A stretch of DNA of 64,000 nt from an uncultured Muribaculaceae bacterium (lineage in GTDB: Bacteria; Bacteroidota; Bacteroidia; Bacteroidales; Muribaculaceae), in NCBI GenBank assembly GCA_910584055.1, contig CAJTZS010000013.1, positions 28,243-92,242 of the forward strand, written 5' to 3'. Below are positions 17,488-24,353 of this stretch, piece by piece. Every line of letters begins with the position of its first letter. The first letter of the stretch is position 1. Position numbers and translations under genes: made by a program. A model generated the notes under the pieces. It was not told where the DNA came from, did no database searches, and worked only from the letters and a program-made list of their open reading frames with translations.

Positions 17488-17516
17488 GATAGCACAAAAC
17501 GTGACAATCGTTGCAC
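17488..17516 (+). promoter_or_regulatory. 29-nt operator copy 1, upstream of the adenylation-domain operon
   Basis: The sequence has the core ACAAAACGTGACAATCGT and matches 27 of 29 positions of the motif at 21835-21863 when that copy is read on the minus strand. It ends exactly 49 nt before the TAACTTTG box at 17566. The same spacing and box occur at the other copy. A likely binding site of the AraC-type regulator encoded at 20124-21002. Confidence 0.65.
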
Positions 17517-17565
17517 TTATGCGGACAGATTTGGACATAGCAACTGAAAACACAAAACTATCATA

Positions 17566-17573
17566 TAACTTTG
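17566..17573 (+). promoter_or_regulatory. -7 box of the adenylation-domain operon
   Basis: TAACTTTG, matching TAnnTTTG. No TTTG lies at -33, which suggests that the promoter needs an activator. The box overlaps a TTG at 17571 that would otherwise be the most upstream start of the gene, which argues for the GTG start at 17604. Confidence 0.5.
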
Positions 17574-17603
17574 TGCGTTTTTACTCCAAAAATCTTTACA
17601 AAC

Positions 17604-19055
17604 GTGGAATATAAGACTATATACAGCCGTTTCAGGCATCGGGCGGATTCTCATCCCTATGCTGTCGCCATTGTTGAGGACAACCGTTCTCTTAAATACA
17701 GGCAGCTTGATGAGTTGTCCGGTAGGATTGCATCCAAATTCCCGGATGGAGAGCACGGTTTTATCGGAATAGTGATGTCGCATGGGGCTGAACAGATTGC
17801 CGCGATGCTTGCGGTGCTGAAGTCGGGAGCTGCATATGTCCCCGCAGAGCCGTTCCTCCCGGTGGACAGGATAGAATATATGTTGCGGAACGCGGGGGTC
17901 TCTTTTGTCATAGATGATGAGTTCTGCGATAATCTCCCGAAAAATCCGGCTACAATAGCTGACAAGTCCAAACCTGACAGCCCGGCATACGTGCTTTTCA
18001 CATCCGGCACTACCGGCAGACCCAAAGGGGTGATAATCGCCAACCGCAGCGTTGTCAACTATGCCGAAGCTTTCGAACGGGAATTCCATACCGCTCCCGG
18101 GGATGTGATGCTTCAATATTCGGTATGCTCGTTTGATATATTCGTCGAGGAAGTGTTCACGTCGCTCCTCAACGGTGCGACGCTCGCTATCCCGTCGAAA
18201 AAGACAGTCAAGGGCGACATAAAGGGGCTGATGGATTTTGTAGACCGTCACAAGGTGACGGAGATAAGCGGATTCCCGTATCTGCTTGCCGACATGAACA
18301 AACTTCCATCTATCCCTTCATCACTAAGGCTTCTTATCAGTGGCGGCGACGTGATCCGGACAAGCTATATCACGAATCTGAGGAATAAGGGCGTGGTAAT
18401 ATATAACACCTACGGTCCGTCGGAGACCACTGTCTGTGCCTCCTATTTCCGTGTTGACAACGCAGAGCCTCTTGCTGACGGCACATTCTCCATCGGTAAG
18501 GAAATCAAGGGCGTGGAAATCAAGATACTTGACGCTGATATGAAAGAGGCGACTCCTGGCAGCATAGGTGAGGTATGTATTCTTGGCGAAGGTGTCGGTC
18601 TCGGTTATATGGGTAATCCCCCCGAACAGAAAAATTATACCCGAATGCCTGACGGTCGCCGCGTCTATCGCAGCGGAGACCTCGGTTATCGCATGGCTGA
18701 CGGCAACATCGCTTTCCTTCACCGCAAGGATGAGCAGGTGATGATTCTCGGTAAGCGTGTAGAACCTAAAGAGGTGGAGAATGTGCTTAACGCAGCCCCG
18801 GACGTGGAGCGTGGCGTTGTGCGGAGTTTTACCGACAAGAACGGACTGGCATATCTCGCAGCGTATTTCGTGCCGAAGTCTCCGAAAGCAACCGTGAAGT
18901 CTATCCGCTCGTGGCTTGCATCGAAACTCACCGATTTCATGATACCGGAGTTTTTCGTGGCTATGAAATCAATCCCGCTCACCCGCCGCGGCAAGGTCGA
19001 TGTACAGGCTCTTCCCGTTGTAGTCAAAAGAAACAGTCCTTATGGTGGAGATTAA
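17604..19055 (+). CDS. Stand-alone adenylation domain (amino-acid-activating, DltA/NRPS type)
   Basis: 483 residues from GTG 17604. Core motifs are in order: A3 LFTSGTTGRPKGV, A4 SFDIFVEEV with the Asp that contacts an alpha-amino group, A5 NTYGPSETT, A7 YRSGDLG, A8 RKDEQVMILGKRVEPKEVE and A10 PLTRRGKVD with the catalytic Lys. The enzyme should make an aminoacyl-AMP. No carrier protein or condensation domain is fused or adjacent, so the acceptor is unknown: a carrier elsewhere, CoA, or a small amine. The GNAT gene overlaps its end by 14 bp, forming an operon under the 17488 operator. Substrate specificity cannot be called by eye. Confidence 0.8.
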   Translation: MEYKTIYSRFRHRADSHPYAVAIVEDNRSLKYRQLDELSGRIASKFPDGEHGFIGIVMSHGAEQIAAMLAVLKSGAAYVPAEPFLPVDRIEYMLRNAGVSFVIDDEFCDNLPKNPATIADKSKPDSPAYVLFTSGTTGRPKGVIIANRSVVNYAEAFEREFHTAPGDVMLQYSVCSFDIFVEEVFTSLLNGATLAIPSKKTVKGDIKGLMDFVDRHKVTEISGFPYLLADMNKLPSIPSSLRLLISGGDVIRTSYITNLRNKGVVIYNTYGPSETTVCASYFRVDNAEPLADGTFSIGKEIKGVEIKILDADMKEATPGSIGEVCILGEGVGLGYMGNPPEQKNYTRMPDGRRVYRSGDLGYRMADGNIAFLHRKDEQVMILGKRVEPKEVENVLNAAPDVERGVVRSFTDKNGLAYLAAYFVPKSPKATVKSIRSWLASKLTDFMIPEFFVAMKSIPLTRRGKVDVQALPVVVKRNSPYGGD

Positions 19056-19497
19056 GCGTATAACAGACATAGAAACGCTCATGGACTGGCGCAGAGAGGT
19101 AATTGAGGCTGTATTCGATCAATTACCTGAAAAGGAATTGCTCGACATCAACCGCGCATATTACACACGCCATATTCCCGACGGCACACATCTCGCTGTC
19201 ACTGCAAGTGTCGCTGAAGAAGATGTGGGGTGTGGCGGGATATGCTTTCAGGAAGAGCTGCCGTCACCCGACAATCCGACCGGCAAATGTGCATATCTGA
19301 TGAACATCTATGTCCGTGAGCCGTTCCGTCACAAAGGTGTCGGTGAGTCAATAATCAGGCATCTTGTCAAGGAAGCATTGGAATATGGTTGTGGAAAGAT
19401 TTATCTTGAAACAAGCGATATGGCGAAATCATTATACGAATCTCTGGGATTCGGCACAATGGAAGGAATGATGAAATTCTATGAAACAGAAATTTAA
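19042..19497 (+). CDS. GNAT-family N-acetyltransferase
   Basis: 151 residues. Motif A is visible as YLMNIYVREPFRHKGVGESIIRHL, read in two parts as the beta4 strand and the R/Q-x-x-G-x-G/A acetyl-CoA loop (RHKGVG), followed by beta5 KIYLETSDMAKSLYESLGF. The protein should acetylate an amine with acetyl-CoA in the cytoplasm; the substrate may be the product of the adjacent adenylation enzyme. It overlaps the adenylation gene by 14 bp and the esterase by 17 bp, so the three are translationally coupled. Confidence 0.8.
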   Translation: MVEIKRITDIETLMDWRREVIEAVFDQLPEKELLDINRAYYTRHIPDGTHLAVTASVAEEDVGCGGICFQEELPSPDNPTGKCAYLMNIYVREPFRHKGVGESIIRHLVKEALEYGCGKIYLETSDMAKSLYESLGFGTMEGMMKFYETEI

Positions 19498-20155
19498 GAT
19501 TGGCAAATTGAACTGTCTTTGCAGCCGGTGGTCAATGGATCGGATTGCCTACATTCTTTATCCACTGGATGTGTTGTCTGATTGGATTGATACTGCGGCT
19601 GAAAAATACAATGTAAGTATTGTCGTCATTACCGGTATGGACTGGGATGACGACCTGACTCCGTGGGCGGCTCCCGGTGTCCCGAAAGGGAGTCCCGATT
19701 TCAAAGGTCTTGCAGCTCAATTCCTAAATACATTGCAACATACCGTAATTCCTGAGATTGAAGAGCAATTGCAAGTTCAGCCGTCACAGCGGGATTTGAT
19801 AGGTGTTTCTCTTTCAGGGCTTTTCACTCTATGGGAGTGGGTTGAGCGTGACACGTTTCTTAACATAGCCTCACTATCCGGGTCATTCTGGTATAAGGAT
19901 TTTACCGAATGGTTCGGAAAGAACATGCCATCCGATAAACAAGGGAAGGCATATTTTCTTTTAGGCGAGCTGGAGCATAAATCAGTAGTGCCGCAGTTCC
20001 GCTGCGTGAATGACGCAACCGCCATGATTGTTGACGACTTGGAATCATGGGGCGTTAAGGTGAAATTCGATATGGTGCCCGGCAACCACTATCAATTCGG
20101 ACTCCAACGGCTCGACAAAGCCTTCAACAATCTTTACCTGTCTGGCGGTTTCTAA
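19481..20155 (+). CDS. Esterase-D-like alpha/beta hydrolase
   Basis: 224 residues, no signal peptide. The nucleophile elbow is GVSLSG and the C-terminal histidine is in PGNHYQFG, with an acidic residue expected in the LLGELEHKS strand. It resembles the PF00756 putative-esterase family, which includes siderophore esterases and S-formylglutathione hydrolase. It may release or edit the product made by the adenylation and GNAT enzymes. The ATG at 19481 lies inside the GNAT gene; a second Met (residue 19) is a possible start. The 3' end overlaps the convergent araC-type gene by 32 bp. Confidence 0.72.
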   Translation: MKQKFKIGKLNCLCSRWSMDRIAYILYPLDVLSDWIDTAAEKYNVSIVVITGMDWDDDLTPWAAPGVPKGSPDFKGLAAQFLNTLQHTVIPEIEEQLQVQPSQRDLIGVSLSGLFTLWEWVERDTFLNIASLSGSFWYKDFTEWFGKNMPSDKQGKAYFLLGELEHKSVVPQFRCVNDATAMIVDDLESWGVKVKFDMVPGNHYQFGLQRLDKAFNNLYLSGGF

Positions 20156-21002
20156 ACTCAAGAGGTGTCAGCCTGACTATCTTCTTGAAAAGGCGGGAGA
20201 AATATGACGGACTTTCAAAGCCTAATGCGGCTGCAATCTCCGCAGATGTCATAGTGGTGATTGTCAGCATATTCTTGGCTTCCGACATGATTCGTGACTG
20301 GATATAGCGGCGCGATGACATGCCGAGTGACTGATGCGAAATCTTGTTCAGATAGTTGGTGGTTATACACAATCGTTCCGCATAATATTCCACGTCATGA
20401 TGCCGGTATAAATCCGCTCCGACCAGTTTGACGAAACCGTCGGCATACCTGCCTACTGTCATGGTGCCGGATGACCCGACACCGTTTTTGGCGCACTCGT
20501 TCTCAATATATGACAATAGGTGTAGCAACATTGACTGGAGCAATAACTGGAATGATTCGCCCGCTTTAATGACATCCGCCATTTCCCTCATCAGATTTCC
20601 GGCATTTGAACCGGCTTCATCTGAAAGATGCAGTATCGGGCATTCCCTATTTGAAGAGAGATACCTGAAGCGGTCGAGAATCAGAGAATCTTTCATTATC
20701 GCGAGTAAAAATTCCGGCTCAAATATGACAACCCTTCCTCTTATTTTAATTTCAGACGGCCATTCCCATATCATGCCCGGCACTCCGCATATCATATCAC
20801 CGACAGTCAGATGAAACTCCCGGTTGTCCAGCAAGATGTCTATTTCTCCGCTTTCAATCAGAATCATGCAGTAGAATGTCTCCCGATATAAAGGATGTTC
20901 CAATGACCCCGTCTTTATTTCATCGAATGTCATTGCATCGCAACGCAGCTCCCGGCCATATTTCCGGCGATAGAATTTATAGAGATGAATGGTCTTTGAC
21001 AT
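20124..21002 (-). CDS. AraC-family transcriptional regulator (local regulator)
   Basis: 292 residues. An N-terminal cupin-like sensor (ESGEIDILLDNREFHLTVGD) precedes a C-terminal AraC double HTH, with YYAERLCITTNYLNKISHQ as the first helix-turn-helix and TSAEIAAALGFESPSYFSRL as the second. It is the second gene after DUF5131 (9 bp gap). The operons on both sides of it, DUF5131-araC and adenylation-GNAT-esterase, have the same 29-nt motif at the same distance from identical -7 boxes, so it probably activates both and itself (inference). The inducer is unknown. Confidence 0.85.
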   Translation of the reverse strand: MSKTIHLYKFYRRKYGRELRCDAMTFDEIKTGSLEHPLYRETFYCMILIESGEIDILLDNREFHLTVGDMICGVPGMIWEWPSEIKIRGRVVIFEPEFLLAIMKDSLILDRFRYLSSNRECPILHLSDEAGSNAGNLMREMADVIKAGESFQLLLQSMLLHLLSYIENECAKNGVGSSGTMTVGRYADGFVKLVGADLYRHHDVEYYAERLCITTNYLNKISHQSLGMSSRRYIQSRIMSEAKNMLTITTMTSAEIAAALGFESPSYFSRLFKKIVRLTPLEFRNRQTGKDC

Positions 21003-21011
21003 ATCCTGTAA

Positions 21012-21743
21012 TCACTTATCCGTATTCATTCCCGCCTTGCGGGCTTGCTCCATCTGCAACCACCGGGGAATGCGGTAGAGTTTTCCGTCTTTGACAAAAT
21101 TGGCTCCTGTCTGTTTGAAATGGAACGGAACATCGGCTGCTATGCAATCCTTTCGGATTCCTATCACCCATTCAAAATCGCATGGTCTGGCATCCGGCCC
21201 TGATTCGCCGCCTACTGTAACCTGCTCAACCCAATCTCCAAGCCACGGGCGCAGATTGATTGGCTCCAACAGAGGTTCGCATATAATCCCCTTGTGGCGC
21301 ACAGGCACATTCTTGAATATCGGCAGCCGGATTTCAGCTTGTCTCTGGCTCTCCACCGTACAGATAATGGAGACATTACTGTAACCACCGCCCCAATCGT
21401 CGGGAAAACACTCCAAGGTACGGTGAATCCTCTTGGTCACAAAGACGAAATGTAAATCAGGCCGCTCCTTAATCATATTCCAAGCCTCCTTGCGCCATTC
21501 ATCCGCCTCCTCGATGAAGAAATCGGAAGTGAAACAAGTCCATACCGTTGATCCGGAGGGAATCTTATACACGCCTTTGCGGTCTTTTGCGCGTGGTAGG
21601 TAGAAAGAAGAAGTTTTATAGACATTCTCGCTGTCAAGACCATGCTCACCGTCATGCCTGAACATATAGCAATGGGCACACCCCTCGCTGAATTTACGGC
21701 AGCCGTGCCACAAATTCCACATTATAGATTTCGGTTTTGTCAT
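21012..21743 (-). CDS. DUF5131 (phage Gp37/Gp68-like) radical-SAM-type protein
   Basis: 243 residues from the ATG at 21743; the only upstream alternative is a TTG at 21755. It begins with the WNLWHGCRKFSEGCAHCYMFR pattern (given here as C-x7-C-x2-CY), the iron-sulfur-type cysteine cluster of the DUF5131 family, and contains VGGESGPDARPCDFEWV and PFHFKQTG, also family hallmarks. These proteins are predicted radical SAM-like enzymes seen in phages and accessory islands; no reaction is established. It is co-transcribed with the AraC gene and preceded by operator copy 2 and a TAACTTTG box. Confidence 0.78.
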   Translation of the reverse strand: MTKPKSIMWNLWHGCRKFSEGCAHCYMFRHDGEHGLDSENVYKTSSFYLPRAKDRKGVYKIPSGSTVWTCFTSDFFIEEADEWRKEAWNMIKERPDLHFVFVTKRIHRTLECFPDDWGGGYSNVSIICTVESQRQAEIRLPIFKNVPVRHKGIICEPLLEPINLRPWLGDWVEQVTVGGESGPDARPCDFEWVIGIRKDCIAADVPFHFKQTGANFVKDGKLYRIPRWLQMEQARKAGMNTDK

Positions 21744-21777
21744 TGAATTTTCCAATATGCTTCGGGCGATTAACCTG

Positions 21778-21785
21778 CAAAGTTA
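21778..21785 (-). promoter_or_regulatory. -7 box of the DUF5131-araC operon
   Basis: TAACTTTG on the minus strand, the same octamer as at 17566-17573, 49 nt from operator copy 2. No TTTG at -33. Confidence 0.5.
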
Positions 21786-21834
21786 ATCAATTTCCACCAA
21801 TCCCGATGATACATACCGCATCTGATTCCAATTT

Positions 21835-21863
21835 GTGCCACGATTGTCACGTTTTGTACTATC
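21835..21863 (-). promoter_or_regulatory. 29-nt operator copy 2, upstream of the DUF5131-araC operon
   Basis: Read on the minus strand it matches 17488-17516 at 27 of 29 positions, including the core ACAAAACGTGACAATCGT. Both copies have the same orientation relative to their gene and identical 49-nt spacing to the -7 box. Confidence 0.65.
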
Positions 21864-21987
21864 ATTAGCTGCCGATTTACAATGGGCTAACTAATTCAAA
21901 AGTGAATCAATCTACGATCATTACACATTGATTGAATTATGATATAGAGCAATAGCTACTGAATATCAGTCGATTATATCTAATAGT

Positions 21988-22010
21988 GTGTACGAAAGGT
22001 GTACGCAATG
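21988..22010 (+). repeat. Left direct repeat (putative attL)
   Basis: 23 nt, identical to 33868-33890 except at one central base. Internally it repeats GTGTACG twice, 11 nt apart. Confidence 0.6.
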
Positions 22011-22074
22011 AGAGATTACAGGACACCGCAGACAATCAATTTATGAAATTTTTACAGTTGTTTTGAATTTTTAA

Positions 22075-22096
22075 TTGGGTTGATTTTCGTTGTTTT
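22075..22096 (+). repeat. Left copy of a 22-bp inverted repeat
   Basis: TTGGGTTGATTT, one variable base, CGTT, one variable base, TTTT; its inverse occurs at 33894-33915 with 20 of 22 matches. It may be an integrase or Xis binding site. Confidence 0.45.
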
Positions 22097-22139
22097 CCCA
22101 ATTTTGAGGGGCGGCAAGGTCGGTTTAGAGATAATTGAA

Positions 22140-22213
22140 GCTGGGGAAAAGAGAAATTTGGGGCGTTGGAATTGTGTTGTCTCACGCTCCAATGTCTTTC
22201 TCTTTTCCCCAGC
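22140..22213. repeat. Long hairpin near the left end of the element
   Basis: A perfect 17-bp stem is formed by 22140-22156 (GCTGGGGAAAAGAGAAA) and 22197-22213; inside, CGTTGGA pairs with TCCAATG. It lies downstream of the AraC gene but has no T-tract, so it is not an ordinary terminator. A single-strand-DNA or recombination role is possible. Confidence 0.55.
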
Positions 22214-22308
22214 GATGATATTCGTAGGTAGAAATACAAGTATAGATAGTTATGGATATATACATAGGACTATACTATTCTTATTGATAGAAAAAACACC
22301 GATTCAGA

Positions 22309-23154
22309 TTATGGGACATCATTATTACGAAATGCACTGGGAGGTGTACCTGTATAGCGGCGGAAATATTTTGTGAAATCGGCTTGCGTCGGGAAGTTGA
22401 GCTTTTCCGCAACCTCTTTAATTGACAGTGAAAGGTCGGAGAGGAGGTGTTTGGCTTCAGATATCACGTTTTGGATTATCCATTCCGATGGCGTTGCTCC
22501 GGAATGTTCCCTTATCACCGTGGAGAAATATTTGGGGCTAAGATTGGATCTTCGGGCATAGAATATTGTGTCGCGGTGCGAGGCGCAATATTTCTGAACG
22601 TCAAGCATGAATTTCTGGAATATGATGTCGCGTGCTGACAATTCCATGCTTATTGACGGGCGGTTGGTAAAGTATAGGCGAAGCACTTCAAGCAATACCA
22701 TATCCTCGTAATTTCGCAACATAGCCGCATTCAGAATATCAAGTTCTTCTGCTAACGGTTGCTTAACCGATTGCATAGCCTCATAATATTTTTGAAAATG
22801 AGATGTAAGCAAGGTTATCTGATTTTCAGTCAATGACACGACCGGGTTCTTACGCATCTTGTTCAGATTTTCAGAATTTATCACCTGATTGACTACCGGG
22901 AGTATTTTTGTCAAATCGACAACCCCGATGAAACCGTGCATATCTTGGCTGATTTCCGAATATTCCGCTTTCACAAACGGATGGAACACCATTAAATCAC
23001 TTTGATTGAGCTTATAGAGCGTACCGAATACGGTAACTGCCAATGACCCATGCAGGCACAACAGAAAGCCGCACTGACTTGGGGAGAAGAACAATCGCCC
23101 GGATGCAGCCAGCGAGGAGGAGTCACATTTTGAGATGTCGTAGTTGGATTTCAT
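22309..23154 (-). CDS. AraC-family regulator, divergent to the RND operon
   Basis: 281 residues from the ATG at 23154 (MKSNYDISKCDSSSLAASGR); an upstream ATG at 23247 would reach into the promoter of the divergent operon. The N-terminal half is a ligand-binding domain of unknown specificity (GRLFFSPSQCGFLLCLHGSL). The C-terminal HTH pair is clear: YARRSNLSPKYFSTVIREHS and SIKEVAEKLNFPTQADFTKY, with the typical end GTPPSAFR. It most likely controls the adjacent efflux genes in response to a toxic or signalling compound. Confidence 0.83.
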   Translation of the reverse strand: MKSNYDISKCDSSSLAASGRLFFSPSQCGFLLCLHGSLAVTVFGTLYKLNQSDLMVFHPFVKAEYSEISQDMHGFIGVVDLTKILPVVNQVINSENLNKMRKNPVVSLTENQITLLTSHFQKYYEAMQSVKQPLAEELDILNAAMLRNYEDMVLLEVLRLYFTNRPSISMELSARDIIFQKFMLDVQKYCASHRDTIFYARRSNLSPKYFSTVIREHSGATPSEWIIQNVISEAKHLLSDLSLSIKEVAEKLNFPTQADFTKYFRRYTGTPPSAFRNNDVP

Positions 23155-23241
23155 ACTGCAAATTACGGCATTTTTACCAACAACACAAAGCCGAGAAGCC
23201 TTAAATCGTACCGATTGCCAAATAAATCTACTAATCTGACA

Positions 23242-23272
23242 TTTCAAGACTTACCAACCGGCAGTAATTTTG
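23242..23272 (+). promoter_or_regulatory. Promoter of the RND efflux operon
   Basis: TTTC at 23242-23245 (one mismatch to TTTG), 19 nt, then TAATTTTG at 23265-23272; the first ATG follows at 23304. Confidence 0.55.
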
Positions 23273-23303
23273 CAACTTAAAACTCCAATACAAAAACTCA
23301 GGC

Positions 23304-24353
23304 ATGAATAGAATCCAATTTTATCTGATAACAGCAATAATCCCTGCATTGGCGTCATGTGGCGGGGACAGGCATAATTCAGATTATCACATCAAAACCG
23401 TCCACACAGTCACCGTGACAGATGAAAATGAGGAATCTTCATTGACATATATCGGCAAGGTTGTGCCGGCGAAAGAATTGTCGCTCTCTTTCAAGGTTGG
23501 TGGCAAAATCAGTAGAATATATGTCAAACAAGGTTCCGTGGTCAAATCCGGGCAGTTGATTGCTGAGCTCGACCCTGTGGATTATCAGAATCAATTCATG
23601 GCGACGGAAGCGGAATATCGTCAAATTAAGGCAGAGGCTGACAGAATAATCGCCATGCACGATGATGGCGCTGTCAGTGATAACAATTACGACAAAGCCG
23701 TTTACGGTCTTAACCAAATCACGGCGAAGTATAAGCAGCATAAATCGGAGTTATCAGATACAAAACTATATGCGCCATTTTCGGGTAAGATTGACAATGT
23801 TCTTGCCGAAACAGGGGAAGTTGTAAATGCAGGAATGCCCATTGCCATGATGATTGATGCAGGGACACCGGAAATTGAGATATACGTACCACAAACAGTG
23901 TTACCTTTGATTCATGGAAGAAACCCAAAAGCATCGTTCCAATCACTGAAATTGGATGATATGCCGGCAACCGTACTGTCGGTGTCACCGACGGCCAACG
24001 CCAATCAGCTTTATACCGTAAAACTCGGTATCCCATCTGATATCAACGGAATAATCCCCGGCATGACAGCAGTAGTCGATATTCCAAGAGCAGCCCAGAA
24101 GGGGGGATTGAGAATACCTCAGGGGGCTGTGACTAATAATTATGTATTGCGTTTCAATCCGACTGATTCAACGGTCAGCAAAATTGTTGTACATACCGAG
24201 AAATTACTCTCAAACGGAGAGTGCATCATACAGTCCGATGAACTAAACCCCGGCGATATATTGATTTCGTCAGGTATGAACCATATCGCGGAGGGTGAGA
24301 AAGTGAGACCTGTCGCGCCTGTTTCCGAAACCAATAAAGGAGGCTTGTTATGA
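23304..24353 (+). CDS. RND efflux membrane-fusion lipoprotein
   Basis: 349 residues. A lipoprotein signal peptide ends in LASC with Cys19 as the lipidation site. Then come the beta-barrel/lipoyl/hairpin segments of HlyD-type adaptors: YIGKVVPAKELSLSFKVGGK, the alpha-hairpin (VDYQNQFMATEAEYRQIKAE...), the second lipoyl half LYAPFSGKIDNVLAETGEVV and the barrel GMTAVVDIP. It bridges the inner-membrane pump and the TolC-like channel. Its stop overlaps the RND start as ATGA (24350-24353). Confidence 0.9.
   Translation: MNRIQFYLITAIIPALASCGGDRHNSDYHIKTVHTVTVTDENEESSLTYIGKVVPAKELSLSFKVGGKISRIYVKQGSVVKSGQLIAELDPVDYQNQFMATEAEYRQIKAEADRIIAMHDDGAVSDNNYDKAVYGLNQITAKYKQHKSELSDTKLYAPFSGKIDNVLAETGEVVNAGMPIAMMIDAGTPEIEIYVPQTVLPLIHGRNPKASFQSLKLDDMPATVLSVSPTANANQLYTVKLGIPSDINGIIPGMTAVVDIPRAAQKGGLRIPQGAVTNNYVLRFNPTDSTVSKIVVHTEKLLSNGECIIQSDELNPGDILISSGMNHIAEGEKVRPVAPVSETNKGGLL

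Larger units (their letters stand above)
21864..22308. other. Non-coding left end of the element
   Basis: 445 bp without a credible gene. It holds the left direct repeat, the left inverted repeat and the 74-nt hairpin annotated separately. Confidence 0.5.

Noticed and set aside
17571..17603. TTG start for the adenylation domain
   Set aside because: It overlaps the -7 box TAACTTTG; transcription would start downstream, so GTG 17604 is preferred.
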